Positions 1-9,223 are shown, counted from the stretch's first letter. The stretch: DNA of 59,034 nt from an uncultured Bacillaceae bacterium (GCA_937958375.1 CALGNY010000210.1:1-59034); one strand, 5' to 3'. Made by a program: numbers and translations. The notes: generated from the sequence alone by a model not told the origin.

Positions 1-166
1 AAATTTCAAACTACAGTAACTTTAATGTGCCATTGTTCTGATATCTAGATTGTTTCGACCTAAACGAATTGATTAATTGTTCATCCGTAATCTAATTGGT
101 CGTAAACTCTTTAACAGTTGTGTTAAAATACGCATAGCTAGGAATGGTCGAGGATAGGTGAAGATA

Positions 167-919
167 ATGACAGATCAAAAAGAACGTCTTCAAAAAGTGA
201 TAGCCCAAAGCGGTGTGACATCAAGACGTAAAGCAGAAGGATACATCACAGCAGGTCGTGTGAAAGTAAACGGCAAAATCATAACCGAATTAGGTACGAA
301 GGTATCACCTTCCGATCGTGTGGAGGTAGACGACATACCGTTGGAGAAAGAAGAGCCGGTTTATTACATGATCAATAAGCCACGAGGCATCATTTCAAGT
401 GTCAGCGACGATAAAGATCGAAAAGTTGTGACTGATTTGATGTCTGAAGAAATTGAAGAGCGGTTATTTCCGGTAGGAAGACTTGACTACGATACGTCTG
501 GGCTGCTTTTGCTGACGAATGATGGAGAGTTTACGCAACGACTGATCCATCCGAAGTTTCAAATGGATAAAGTCTATGTAGCAAAAGTCAATGGGTTGGT
601 GACGAAGGACGATTTGCTACAGCTCAAAAAAGGTGTCATCGACCAAGGCGAACGACTAAAATGTGTGAAAGCTAGAGTGTTGGAGACCGATCGCAAAAAA
701 GGTTCCTCTGGTAAGAGCATGGTTGAATTGACCTTGCACCAAGGGAAAAATCGACAAGTACGCAGAATGTTTGAAGCCATCGGGTATAAAGTGGAAAAAT
801 TGAAGCGAGAGCAATTTGGAAACCTCAGACTCGGAAATCTACAATCTGGAGAGTACCGAAAACTAACACCGCATGAAGTGAAACAACTGATTGCCTTATC
901 AAATAAAAATGTTAAATAA
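167..919 (+). CDS. rluB: rRNA pseudouridine synthase B
   Basis: RsuA/RluB-family pseudouridine synthase, expected to isomerise one uridine of 23S rRNA (E. coli U2605 equivalent) in the cytoplasm. An N-terminal S4 RNA-binding domain (about residues 5-65, RLQKVIAQSGVTSRRKAE) precedes the catalytic domain. The family motif GRLDYDTSG at 104-112 supplies the catalytic Asp107, and the C-terminal motif GKNRQVRRMF is present. I chose ATG at 167 because AGGTGA lies 6 bases upstream and the family starts close to this point; a GTG at 158 is the alternative. It lies just upstream of resA, as in B. subtilis. The 166 bases before it show no convincing promoter. Confidence 0.93.
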   Translation: MTDQKERLQKVIAQSGVTSRRKAEGYITAGRVKVNGKIITELGTKVSPSDRVEVDDIPLEKEEPVYYMINKPRGIISSVSDDKDRKVVTDLMSEEIEERLFPVGRLDYDTSGLLLLTNDGEFTQRLIHPKFQMDKVYVAKVNGLVTKDDLLQLKKGVIDQGERLKCVKARVLETDRKKGSSGKSMVELTLHQGKNRQVRRMFEAIGYKVEKLKREQFGNLRLGNLQSGEYRKLTPHEVKQLIALSNKNVK

Positions 920-954
920 TGTTCAAACCTCTTTTATTTCAAAATTTTAACCGG

Positions 955-963
955 TGATATAAT
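955..963 (+). promoter_or_regulatory. Extended -10 promoter of the res operon
   Basis: TGATATAAT is a perfect extended -10 box (TGnTATAAT), 25 bases before the resA start. No good -35 is visible 15-18 bases upstream, which fits an extended -10 or activator-dependent promoter. In B. subtilis this operon promoter is activated by phosphorylated ResD; I did not identify a ResD site here. Confidence 0.5.
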
Positions 964-987
964 GGGTAGAAGAGGAGTGGAGTAACG

Positions 988-1527
988 GTGCATAAGAAAA
1001 AGAAAAGACTCATTATCCGTACGATTATTTTATCTGTCATGATCGTTGCATTAATCGGTGTATTATACGTTAATTTCTCAAAAGAAAGACCGAATTTAGC
1101 AGCTGGCGATCAAGCACCCAATTTTAAATTGGAACGGTTAGATGCAGAAGGTGAAACACTTGAGCTAAATGAGCTACAAGGAAAAGGTGTCATGATAAAT
1201 TTTTGGGCCACCTATTGCGAACCTTGTAAAGAGGAAATGCCATTCATGGACCAATTGTATCAAGAATACAAGGATCAGGGGATTGAAATTGTGGCCGTCA
1301 GTGTCGATTCAAATGAATTTGTCATCAATAACTTTTATAATCGTTTGGGCCTAACTTTTCCAAGTGTCCATGATAAAAATTCAACTGTAATGGATGCGTA
1401 TCAAATTGTTCCGTTGCCGACATCTTACTTTTTGAACCCAGATGGGACAATTAATCGAGTCGTAAAAGGACCATTGACACTGGAACGTTTAGAAGGATAC
1501 TTACAAGAGATCATGCCAAATAGCTAA
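988..1527 (+). CDS. resA: Thiol-disulfide oxidoreductase ResA
   Basis: Membrane-anchored extracytoplasmic thioredoxin-like protein that reduces apocytochrome c cysteines before haem attachment by ResBC. A signal anchor spans about 9-29. The thioredoxin fold carries the active site CEPC at residues 77-80, with the acidic ResA-type Glu, and a cis-proline at 144 in VPLPT. The residue before the first cysteine is Tyr, where B. subtilis ResA has Trp. GTG start at 988 is preceded by AGAGGAG. First gene of resABCDE; about 30 bases separate it from resB. Confidence 0.95.
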   Translation: MHKKKKRLIIRTIILSVMIVALIGVLYVNFSKERPNLAAGDQAPNFKLERLDAEGETLELNELQGKGVMINFWATYCEPCKEEMPFMDQLYQEYKDQGIEIVAVSVDSNEFVINNFYNRLGLTFPSVHDKNSTVMDAYQIVPLPTSYFLNPDGTINRVVKGPLTLERLEGYLQEIMPNS

Positions 1528-1556
1528 AAATCGGAAAGACCAAAGAGGGATAGGGT

Positions 1557-3188
1557 ATGAGTGTGAATACAGTCAAATGTGAATGCGGGCATATCAACCA
1601 CGAAGGAACCGTACTTTGTGAAGCCTGCGGGAAACCAATCAAAGGAAACCAACATATCGATGGGAATGATGACAAAAGAGTTCTCGAGATGCGATATGAA
1701 GGAAGTGCCCGCCGCTCAAAAACATATAAGCGGACGATTGTCGACAAAATATGGGCATTTTTCTCATCTGTCAAAGTCGGTGTGTGGTTAATCATCATTA
1801 CACTGATTTTGTCAGCATTAGGAACGATTTACCCGCAAGAGCCCTTTAAAAACTCTCCATTACCAGCTTCTCAGTTTTATGAAGTGGAGTATGGCTTGAC
1901 CGGAAAAATATTTTATCAGCTAGGTTTTCATAATATGTACGACTCCTGGTGGTATATCACGTTAGTTGCGATGATCGGTATATCTTTGGTCATCTGTAGC
2001 TTGGACAGGTACATACCACTTCGAAGAGCGCTAAAAAACCAAAAAATCAAAAGACACCCGACATTCGTAAAAAGACAACGTGTGGTGAGTTCAGCTGATT
2101 CCATTTCGGATGAAAGTTTTCAAAAAATCAAATCTGAAATGAAGAAAAAACGGTACAAAATCAAAGAAGAAGATGGCCATATATTTGCCGAGAAGAACCG
2201 ATTTTCTCGTTGGGGTCCGTATGTAAACCATATTGGACTAATCATAATACTTGTCGCAGCCATTTTACGTATGTTTGATGTTATGCATGTCGATGATTAT
2301 GTTTGGGTCCGGGAAGGAGAAACTCGAGTCATCCCAGGAACGAATCAAGAATACTACGTAAAAAACGAAAATTTCAGCTATGATTTTTATGATGCCGAAG
2401 AAGATGAGCGTTTCCGGGAGGCCATTGAAAATACGAGCGAACCGATTCCCAAGGATTTTCAGACGGATGCTGTGATCTATAAAGTGAAAGGCGAAACGGT
2501 TATTGGTGAAGAACCAGAACTAGAAGAAATCAAACGTGGAGAAATCCGTGTGAATCACCCAATTCAATTTGATGGCTTCTCACTTTATCAAGCAGGTAAC
2601 CAAATGGAAAGTGAGTACGATTCCATTTCATTCTCAATCACCGGTGAAGATGGTGAACCGGTAGCGGATTTCACATTCGATACCGATGAAGCTCCATATC
2701 AAATCGAATTAGATAATGGGATGGTCGTACGAATTGATGACTATTATCCTCAGTTGGAATTTACGGATAAAGGGCCATCATCCTCTTCTAAATTCCCGCG
2801 AAATCCGGGCATCATTTTCTCTGTTCTTGAAAATGGACAAGAAGAAGGGGAGCGTTTCTTCTATTTACAAGAAGATGTCATCGGACTATCCGATGAAAAT
2901 ACGATGACCATGGCTGTTTCTGATATTGAGACACGCTCGGCGTCTGGATTGACTGTCAAAAAAGACTATACACTACCATTTTTCTTGATTGGCGCGATCA
3001 TTTTTATGATTGGTGTTTCACAAGGATTGTATTGGTATCATCGTCGCATATGGATTCACCCATCTGATGAAGGCTATTTGGTCGGTTCTCATACGAACAA
3101 GAACTGGTTCGGTATGAAAAAAGAACTGAGCGAAATCTTTGAAGGAACAGAAGTCAAGGAGTTTAAAGATCAAAACGAATTAAAGTAA
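1557..3188 (+). CDS. resB: Cytochrome c biogenesis protein ResB
   Basis: System II cytochrome c synthetase subunit; with ResC it carries haem across the membrane and ligates it to apocytochromes. The 543-residue protein starts with a small zinc-ribbon-like segment (Cys8, Cys10, Cys21, Cys24) typical of Bacillus ResB. Transmembrane segments lie at about 72-92, 133-153, 220-240 and 474-494, with a large extracytoplasmic domain between the third and fourth. ATG at 1557 follows AGAGGGATAGGG. It is the second gene of the res operon. Confidence 0.95.
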   Translation: MSVNTVKCECGHINHEGTVLCEACGKPIKGNQHIDGNDDKRVLEMRYEGSARRSKTYKRTIVDKIWAFFSSVKVGVWLIIITLILSALGTIYPQEPFKNSPLPASQFYEVEYGLTGKIFYQLGFHNMYDSWWYITLVAMIGISLVICSLDRYIPLRRALKNQKIKRHPTFVKRQRVVSSADSISDESFQKIKSEMKKKRYKIKEEDGHIFAEKNRFSRWGPYVNHIGLIIILVAAILRMFDVMHVDDYVWVREGETRVIPGTNQEYYVKNENFSYDFYDAEEDERFREAIENTSEPIPKDFQTDAVIYKVKGETVIGEEPELEEIKRGEIRVNHPIQFDGFSLYQAGNQMESEYDSISFSITGEDGEPVADFTFDTDEAPYQIELDNGMVVRIDDYYPQLEFTDKGPSSSSKFPRNPGIIFSVLENGQEEGERFFYLQEDVIGLSDENTMTMAVSDIETRSASGLTVKKDYTLPFFLIGAIIFMIGVSQGLYWYHRRIWIHPSDEGYLVGSHTNKNWFGMKKELSEIFEGTEVKEFKDQNELK

Positions 3189-3217
3189 GTTATTGAGCGA
3201 TCAGAGGAGGACCTCTC

Positions 3218-4405
3218 ATGGATTATTATGAAATAAGTAGTAACCTATTGAACATCTCATTTTTCCTCTACTTGATTTCGATTGTATTTTTCGGTGCAAT
3301 TCTAGGGAAAAATAGAGATGAGCGGCAAAAATCTAAAGTGACAAAAATTGCGATCACCTTGACGATATTAGGTTTCGTCAATCAGTTAGGATCCTTTATT
3401 TTCCGTTGGTTAGAAGCTGGCCATATTCCGGTCAGTAATATGTTTGAATACATTTATTTCTTTAGTATGTGTTTGATCTTCGCATTCTTGTTGATTCATT
3501 TCATATACAAGTATTCAATTTTAGGTTTGATTGCTGTTCCTATAGCGGTCGTACTGATTGGGTACGGAAGTGTGTTTCCGACCGAGGTTACACCGTTAGT
3601 CGATTCATTGCAGTCCAATTGGCTGTACATTCACGTGACGACGGTCGCTTTAGCCCAATCGATTCTGGCAATCAGCTTTGTCGCTGGTGTGTTATACCTG
3701 ATCGTCAAAGTTAATCAGGAAAAGAGTAATAAAGAAACTACTTTCTTAGATTTAATCTTATATTTTATTGTCTCCGTCGTAACATTCATTATCCTGACAT
3801 TCTCATTCGGAGCAGTAGATTATGAAGCGGTCTTTACACTACCTGAAGAGGAATCACTCTCAGAAGTCACGTATACGTTACCTGCACTGATTGGTCCAAC
3901 AGACGGAGAATTGGAGACCACTGACAGATTCTATACAGGAATCGAAGCTCCAGGATTCGTGAACGGACCAGATGCAGCCAGAAAACTGAACACACTTATT
4001 TGGTCACTTGCAACTGGTTTGGTGCTTTATGGAATCCTTCGCCTACTTGCCAGACGTAGACTTGGGGCATTCTTGCAGGATAAATTTGGTAGAGTCAACC
4101 CAGATGTCGTGGATGATATTATCTACCGCGCGGTTGCCATTGGTTTCCCATTGTTTACACTAGGTGGACTGATTTTCGCAGCGATTTGGGCACAGGAAGC
4201 TTGGGGACGCTTTTGGGGTTGGGACCCGAAAGAAGTCTGGGCATTGATTACCTGGTTATTCTATGCCGCATTCTTACACCTCAGATTGACACGAGGTTGG
4301 CATGGTAAAAAATCTGCCTGGCTTGCTGTCATCGGATTCGGAATCATTATGTTCAACTTGATCGTCATCAACTTAGTTATTTCTGGAATGCATTCTTACG
4401 CATAA
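3218..4405 (+). CDS. resC: Cytochrome c biogenesis protein ResC (CcsA type)
   Basis: CcsA/ResC-type haem-handling membrane protein, partner of ResB. The sequence is a polytopic membrane protein of about eight helices. It carries the tryptophan-rich haem-binding WWD signature (WGRFWGWDPKEVWALITW) near residues 330-348, and conserved histidines in the flanking loops (HVTT, HLRLTRGWHG, MHSY). 395 residues, normal family length. A strong AGAGGAGG sits 7 bases before the ATG. Confidence 0.95.
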   Translation: MDYYEISSNLLNISFFLYLISIVFFGAILGKNRDERQKSKVTKIAITLTILGFVNQLGSFIFRWLEAGHIPVSNMFEYIYFFSMCLIFAFLLIHFIYKYSILGLIAVPIAVVLIGYGSVFPTEVTPLVDSLQSNWLYIHVTTVALAQSILAISFVAGVLYLIVKVNQEKSNKETTFLDLILYFIVSVVTFIILTFSFGAVDYEAVFTLPEEESLSEVTYTLPALIGPTDGELETTDRFYTGIEAPGFVNGPDAARKLNTLIWSLATGLVLYGILRLLARRRLGAFLQDKFGRVNPDVVDDIIYRAVAIGFPLFTLGGLIFAAIWAQEAWGRFWGWDPKEVWALITWLFYAAFLHLRLTRGWHGKKSAWLAVIGFGIIMFNLIVINLVISGMHSYA

Positions 4406-4432
4406 TTTATTTATTTTGTGAAGGAGAAATGT

Positions 4433-5152
4433 ATGATGTCTGAAGAAGGTAATATTTTGATTGTTGATGATGAAGAACGTATTCGTCGTCTACTCCATCT
4501 TTATCTTGATCGGGAAGGATATACGTTGGATGAGGCAGAAGATGGGGAAGAAGCACTCCAAAAAGCACTCGATAACGACTATGATGTCATCTTGCTCGAT
4601 TTGATGCTTCCTTCTATGGATGGCGTGGAAGTGTGTACGAAACTCCGTGAGCGGAAAGCAACTCCGGTGATCATGCTGACGGCTAAAGGGGAAGAAGCAA
4701 ATCGTGTTCAAGGCTTCGAGGTCGGTGCAGATGATTACATCGTCAAACCATTTAGCCCACGCGAGGTCGTTTTGCGGGTCAAGGCATTACTCAGAAGATC
4801 TTCTGCGACGAAATATTTGGAAACCTCACCTGACACGAATGATGTCTTGGTGTTTCCACACTTGACGATCGATAAAGATGCACACCGAGTTGTTGCTGGA
4901 GATACAGAAGTCAACTTGACACCGAAAGAATATGAACTACTCTATTATCTGGCAAAATCGCCGGATAAAGTGTTTGATCGTGAAGAGTTGTTGAAAGAAG
5001 TTTGGGAATATGAGTTTTTCGGTGATTTGCGTACGGTCGATACCCACGTGAAACGCTTACGTGAAAAATTAAATCGTGTCTCAGAGGACGCAGCCAAAAT
5101 GATCGTAACCGTATGGGGTGTCGGATATAAATTCGAGGTTAAGGATTTATAA
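4433..5152 (+). CDS. resD: Redox-responsive response regulator ResD
   Basis: OmpR/PhoB-type response regulator that activates aerobic/anaerobic respiration genes. The receiver domain has the acidic pair in IVDDEE, phosphoacceptor Asp56 in LLDLMLP, the Thr in MLTAKG and the Lys in VKPFSP. A C-terminal winged-helix domain follows (LTPKEYELLYYL, RTVDTHVKRLREKL). I chose ATG 4433 because AAGGAG is 6 bases upstream; a GTG at 4418 lies before that ribosome site. 239 residues, within one of B. subtilis ResD. Its TAA overlaps the resE ATG, so the pair is translationally coupled. Confidence 0.96.
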   Translation: MMSEEGNILIVDDEERIRRLLHLYLDREGYTLDEAEDGEEALQKALDNDYDVILLDLMLPSMDGVEVCTKLRERKATPVIMLTAKGEEANRVQGFEVGADDYIVKPFSPREVVLRVKALLRRSSATKYLETSPDTNDVLVFPHLTIDKDAHRVVAGDTEVNLTPKEYELLYYLAKSPDKVFDREELLKEVWEYEFFGDLRTVDTHVKRLREKLNRVSEDAAKMIVTVWGVGYKFEVKDL

Positions 5153-6924
5153 TGTTTTGGCGAAGTGTTGTCTTCAAACTTTGGATCACCATTATTTTAA
5201 TGGTGGCCTTTGTTCTGTTAATATTGACTGTTCTCTTGCTTGAGTTCTTTGAAAACTACTATGTTGAAGAAGCAGAAATGAACTTGCTCAATCAAGCAGA
5301 GAACGTATCCACGATGATCGAAAACCATGGGGATGGCGACGTTCAAATCCAGACAATCAACCAAGTCACGGATCCTTCCACTCGTGTATTCGTCTTCTCA
5401 AGTGAACATGAGTATTGGTCCAATGAAGCATCAGAAACGAACCCGATTCCTGATGTCGATCCGAGTTGGTTACTGACGAACGAAGATCTTCACGTTACCA
5501 TGGCCGATCAGGAAGAAATCATGACGATCAAGACATTACCGGATTCAGAGACTCAAATTGTGATCGTTGGCGTACCGTTTGAGGTCGAGGAGCATACAGG
5601 TGCGATTTACGCATACCAATCGTTAGCCTTCATTGAAGAGACCACGACACAAACGACACGAATCATTTTGATTGCAGCATCCATATCAATCATTTTGACG
5701 ACCATTTTTGCGTTTTTCCTATCGACTCGAATCACAGCACCACTGATCAAAATGAGAAAAGCAGCCGGTGAATTATCACGCGGAGAATTTCACACGAAAG
5801 TACCTGTCGTAACACATGACGAAATTGGTGAGTTGGCCATGTCGTTTAATCGGATGCGCCGACAGCTGAATGAACATATTTCTGCATTGAATCAGCAAAA
5901 ATCTCATTTATCGAGCATCTTGAAATCGATGGCCGATGGAGTCATCACGGTCAATAAAAAACTGGAAATTATGGTGATGAACCCACCTGCTAAAACCGTA
6001 CTGGAACAGCTTGGCCATCAATTCAATAATCGGGTAAATAAACTTCCGGAAGAGTTTGTTGGCTATTTTCAAAGCGTGTTAGATGGAAATGAAGAGATCT
6101 TTACTGAAATTTCCGTGCAAGGAAGAACATACGTCTTATTACTTACGCCACTATATACAGACGAAGTCGTTCGGGGTGTCGTTGGGATTTTACGTGATAT
6201 GACAGAAGAACGACAAACCGACAAACTAAGAAAAGATTTTCTGGCTAACGTATCTCACGAATTACGGACACCGATTTCTTTGATGCAAGGTTATTCTGAG
6301 GCAATTGTGGATGATATTGCAGCAACCAATGAAGAAAAACGCGAGCTTGCCCAAATTATCTATGATGAGTCTCTCCGTATGAGCCGGCTTGTGAATGAAT
6401 TATTGGACCTTGCCCGAATGGAAGCAGGACATATCCAATTAAATATCCAAAAGACTGAAATGAGTCAATTTGTTGAACGGGTCTCCAAAAAGTTTAAGAA
6501 TATTACGGCTGAGAATGGTATCGACTTTCATGTACAGCTGAATAATGATACGAATTTGGTATTTTTGGATTCAGACCGAATCGAGCAGGTGTTGACCAAC
6601 CTCATTGATAACGCGTTGCGTCACACAAAGAGTGGCGACTCGATTCAAATCACATTAGATGAGTTAGACAAAGAGTTTGTCATCTATATCGAAGACAGTG
6701 GTTCAGGGATTCCAGAAGATGACCTGCCATTTATCTTCGAACGGTTTTATAAGAGTGACAAAGCCCGTACGAGAAAGAAACAAGTCAAAGGCACAGGGTT
6801 GGGGCTTTCCATCGCCAAACATATTGTCGAAGCCCATAAAGGGAGAATTTCAGTCAACAGTCAAGTGAATGAAGGAACGACGTTTATTATTACCTTGCCG
6901 AAAAATCCGAATAAAGAACGTTAA
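5152..6924 (+). CDS. resE: Sensor histidine kinase ResE
   Basis: Membrane kinase that phosphorylates ResD. Order: TM1 (8-31), extracytoplasmic sensor (32-168), TM2 (169-190), HAMP (191-243), PAS (about 245-355), HisKA with phospho-acceptor His369 in NVSHELRTP, and HATPase with the N box (LTNLIDNALRHT), G1 (EDSGSGIP) and G2 (GTGLGLSIA). 590 residues, as expected. ATG shares a base with the resD stop; the ribosome site GAGGTTAAGG lies inside resD. Last gene of the operon, followed by a terminator. Confidence 0.96.
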   Translation: MFWRSVVFKLWITIILMVAFVLLILTVLLLEFFENYYVEEAEMNLLNQAENVSTMIENHGDGDVQIQTINQVTDPSTRVFVFSSEHEYWSNEASETNPIPDVDPSWLLTNEDLHVTMADQEEIMTIKTLPDSETQIVIVGVPFEVEEHTGAIYAYQSLAFIEETTTQTTRIILIAASISIILTTIFAFFLSTRITAPLIKMRKAAGELSRGEFHTKVPVVTHDEIGELAMSFNRMRRQLNEHISALNQQKSHLSSILKSMADGVITVNKKLEIMVMNPPAKTVLEQLGHQFNNRVNKLPEEFVGYFQSVLDGNEEIFTEISVQGRTYVLLLTPLYTDEVVRGVVGILRDMTEERQTDKLRKDFLANVSHELRTPISLMQGYSEAIVDDIAATNEEKRELAQIIYDESLRMSRLVNELLDLARMEAGHIQLNIQKTEMSQFVERVSKKFKNITAENGIDFHVQLNNDTNLVFLDSDRIEQVLTNLIDNALRHTKSGDSIQITLDELDKEFVIYIEDSGSGIPEDDLPFIFERFYKSDKARTRKKQVKGTGLGLSIAKHIVEAHKGRISVNSQVNEGTTFIITLPKNPNKER

Positions 6925-6930
6925 CCAGAG

Positions 6931-6969
6931 GACCTGAAATCTAAGCGAATGATTTCAGGTTCTTTCTTG
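6931..6969 (+). terminator. Terminator after resE
   Basis: Perfect 10-bp stem ACCTGAAATC / GATTTCAGGT (6932-6941 with 6951-6960) around a 9-base loop, then TCTTTCTTG. It ends the res operon. Confidence 0.75.
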
Positions 6970-7060
6970 ATTAAGAGCTTGAAAACGTTATTAGACGAGT
7001 CGAATGATTTTTCAAGTACGAATCTACAGGCGAAAAAAGTTGTGGTAAGATGGAACATAG

Positions 7061-7086
7061 TGTAACTTTATTGAAATCAAACCGAC
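7061..7086 (+). promoter_or_regulatory. Sigma-X-type autoregulatory promoter of sigX
   Basis: TGTAAC (7061-7066), 16 bases, then CGAC (7083-7086), 25 bases before the sigX ATG. This matches the known B. subtilis ECF sigma-X promoter pattern (TGTAAC, 16-17 bases, CGAC). The position implies that SigX drives its own operon; that role is inference. Confidence 0.7.
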
Positions 7087-7111
7087 TATTAAGAGTGAAC
7101 GGAGGGCTAGG

Positions 7112-7645
7112 ATGAAAGCCATCTTTCAAGAGCTCTATGACCGTTATCATCGTGATTTATATCAGTTTATCTATTACATGGTAAAAAACCGGTCTACAGC
7201 TGAGGACCTTGTACAGGAAGTATATATTAAAGTGCTTAAATCATATGAGACATTCAAAGGTGAAAGTAGTCCAAAAACGTGGATGTTTTCGATTGCCAGG
7301 CATGTGACTATCGATTTTTTCCGAAAAGAAGAACGGCGGAAAAAGCGATCGGCGGATCAGTACGATATCCATGAACATCAAGAGGCCTTAAAAGATCATC
7401 AACCGTTACCGGATGAGATCGCCGAGCAAAACGAACGGATCCAGCTGCTTTATCGTTGTTTGGATGACTGTACGGAAGATCAGCGACTCGTCATCATTTT
7501 AAGGTACATACAAGAGCTATCGATTCAGGAAACAGCTGAAGCACTGGATTGGACGATCAGTAAAGTGAAAACCACACAGCACCGAGCCGTTAAATTTTTG
7601 ACGAAACGAATGAACGAACTGGAAGGGGGCATAGCTGATGAGTAA
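7112..7645 (+). CDS. sigX: ECF RNA polymerase sigma factor SigX
   Basis: Group 4 (ECF) sigma factor. Sigma-2 region at about 8-75 (YRDLYQ-like YHRDLYQFIYY, AEDLVQEVYIKV, TWMFSIARH) and sigma-4 HTH at about 115-170 (SIQETAEALDWTISKVKT). 177 residues, slightly shorter than B. subtilis SigX. In that species it governs cell-envelope charge and antimicrobial peptide resistance. GGAGGG is 5 bases upstream. It directly follows resDE and overlaps the rsiX start by 8 bases, the usual sigma/anti-sigma arrangement. Confidence 0.88.
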   Translation: MKAIFQELYDRYHRDLYQFIYYMVKNRSTAEDLVQEVYIKVLKSYETFKGESSPKTWMFSIARHVTIDFFRKEERRKKRSADQYDIHEHQEALKDHQPLPDEIAEQNERIQLLYRCLDDCTEDQRLVIILRYIQELSIQETAEALDWTISKVKTTQHRAVKFLTKRMNELEGGIADE

Positions 7646-8897
7646 ATTTGACGAACACGATATCGAAAAGCTTCTTAAGCAAATGCCCAAGATTGAAGAC
7701 CAACAATCGAGTGACATGTATTATCATCAAATCGAAGAGAAAATGAACTTGAGCAGAAAAAGTCGGCCAAGGAAAAAGAAATCTTATTTCTACCCGATTG
7801 TTGGTAGTGTTGCTGCCCTATTTTTAGGATTTTTGCTATTAATGCAACTGATTCCAGGTGGAGATCGCACATTTAATGAAAGTTCATCTAACCAATCGGT
7901 GAATGACACCGATGCGGAACTGCAACAAGAGGAAATGATTGAATCCTCGGATGGAGAAGAAGAGGGCGAAATTTTTGTGGAAGATGAGGATCAGGACACT
8001 GGGGAAGAATCGAGTGAAGAATTCGCAGTTGAGGAGGAGTCTGAATCAACCTCAGATGAATCGGTGGATACAAGCGGGTTCACTCGAGTGGTTCAGCAAA
8101 ATGAAGCTGACGAAAATAACTACGTAACGTACTTCTTTCCTGATCAACAGCTTCAGCTGCTCGTTCCGGTTACCTTTGTAGCGAAAACGGATGATTCTTA
8201 CGAAGCTTTTAATCAGATTGACGAGATGATTCCTGATGATTTTCCATTCCAAGGCGATTTGTATCAATTTCTTAGTTATGAACAGATTGATGAAGCAGGA
8301 GATCCGGTCATTCAAGTTGATGTGACTGGATTTGAAGAAGCCTATCCGGGAGGTTCGACCGTCGAAAGCTATCTCGTCCAAATCATTCAGGCATACTTTG
8401 GTGAACTTCAAGAAGAGACCGTCAAAATCGAAAATGAAAATGGGGGGCAAGTCTCTCTTAGTCATGTAGGAGCCATGGACCGCACTTTGGAAACCCACCA
8501 ACTTGAACAATGGCCATACAAGGTGTTGAAGATTGATGAAGAATCAGAACCATTCTACGTTCCGACGAATGATTATGAACATGAAAATTTATCGCTTGAA
8601 GAAGCCATTTTATCGATGCGTGAACCAGATGAGGTGACAGATGCGATCGAATCGTTACCGGAGGACTGGTCCATCGAGGTTCAACCCCACTCCGAATCAA
8701 TGGTTGAACTGACGATTGACCAAGCCGGGGAATTGGCTGAAGAAGAAATGATTATTGGGTTGGAGACACTATTGATGACGGCGAAAGGGTTTGGCTTCGA
8801 CCAAGTGACCTTTCAAATCGAAGGAATTCAACAAGTCGGCCCGTATCCAATCGGTGTACCAGTCGATGTTCCGGCTTTTGTGAACCCGATGGAATAG
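7638..8897 (+). CDS. rsiX: Anti-sigma-X factor RsiX
   Basis: Single-pass membrane anti-sigma factor expected to hold SigX inactive. A short cytoplasmic sigma-binding segment (1-48) is followed by a basic stretch (PRKKK), one transmembrane helix (51-72), and an extracytoplasmic region. The latter begins with a very acidic low-complexity linker (about 78-150, rich in Glu, Asp, Ser) before a folded C-terminal part. 419 residues, longer than B. subtilis RsiX, mainly through that linker. Assignment rests on overlap with sigX and topology; the outer domain has no motif I can name. Confidence 0.82.
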   Translation: MSKFDEHDIEKLLKQMPKIEDQQSSDMYYHQIEEKMNLSRKSRPRKKKSYFYPIVGSVAALFLGFLLLMQLIPGGDRTFNESSSNQSVNDTDAELQQEEMIESSDGEEEGEIFVEDEDQDTGEESSEEFAVEEESESTSDESVDTSGFTRVVQQNEADENNYVTYFFPDQQLQLLVPVTFVAKTDDSYEAFNQIDEMIPDDFPFQGDLYQFLSYEQIDEAGDPVIQVDVTGFEEAYPGGSTVESYLVQIIQAYFGELQEETVKIENENGGQVSLSHVGAMDRTLETHQLEQWPYKVLKIDEESEPFYVPTNDYEHENLSLEEAILSMREPDEVTDAIESLPEDWSIEVQPHSESMVELTIDQAGELAEEEMIIGLETLLMTAKGFGFDQVTFQIEGIQQVGPYPIGVPVDVPAFVNPME

Positions 8898-8945
8898 GCG
8901 TGGAGTCTGTCTATCCTACCGAGTGAGTTGTAAATTCACAAGAAA

Positions 8946-9175
8946 GTCTTCTAGTGGAGTTCTAGAGGACCGAATGAGAGCCATGTTTAGTTGAAATGTC
9001 CTTTAGAGTGGCTGTAGACACCTGAATAAGATTAATTTGCACGAAAATGTCCTCTCGAACGGCTTTAGAGGACAGAAAAGAACCGATTTCAGCTCGTAAT
9101 GTCCTCTAGAACAGTTCTATAGGACCGACTGGAACCAGATTAAGGCCGTATTGTCTTTTAGAGAAGTTCTAGACA
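8946..9175. repeat. Array A: five tandem hairpin units, 52-base pitch
   Basis: Five palindromic cores of about 25 bases begin at 8946, 8998, 9049, 9101 and 9153 (steps 52, 51, 52, 52). The core consensus is GTCCTCTAGAAC, one base, then its complement GTTCTAGAGGAC. The best copy is 9101-9125 (11 of 12 pairs). Four linkers of exactly 27 bases separate them and resemble one another (about cGAatgaGAACC...cGtAAT). The array fills most of the 480-base gap between the convergent genes rsiX and ppa. No open reading frame is supported here. Confidence 0.8.
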
Positions 9176-9205
9176 TCCGATTAGAAGGTAAATAGGTTAG
9201 GGAAA

Positions 9206-9223
9206 AGGCTGGAACAGAACTAA
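9206..9223 (+). repeat. Relic IS1182-type end
   Basis: AGGCTGGAACAGAACTAA matches 15 of 18 bases of the left end of the IS1182-family element at 31847 (AGGCTGGGACATAACTAG). No matching opposite end is visible nearby, so this looks like a decayed solo end or the edge of a small non-autonomous repeat. The rest of 9224-9330 holds no gene I can support. Confidence 0.45.

Noticed and set aside
988..1527. Loss of ResA activity from Tyr replacing Trp before CEPC
   Set aside because: CEPC, the acidic residue and the cis-proline are intact; Tyr at that place is a mild change known among thioredoxin-like proteins.
8052..8510. 152-codon frame on the minus strand
   Set aside because: Lies fully inside rsiX, has no ribosome site or recognisable motif; a shadow of the coding frame.
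8946..9175. CRISPR array
   Set aside because: Regular spacing, but the repeats vary, the linkers resemble each other instead of being unique, and no cas genes are present.
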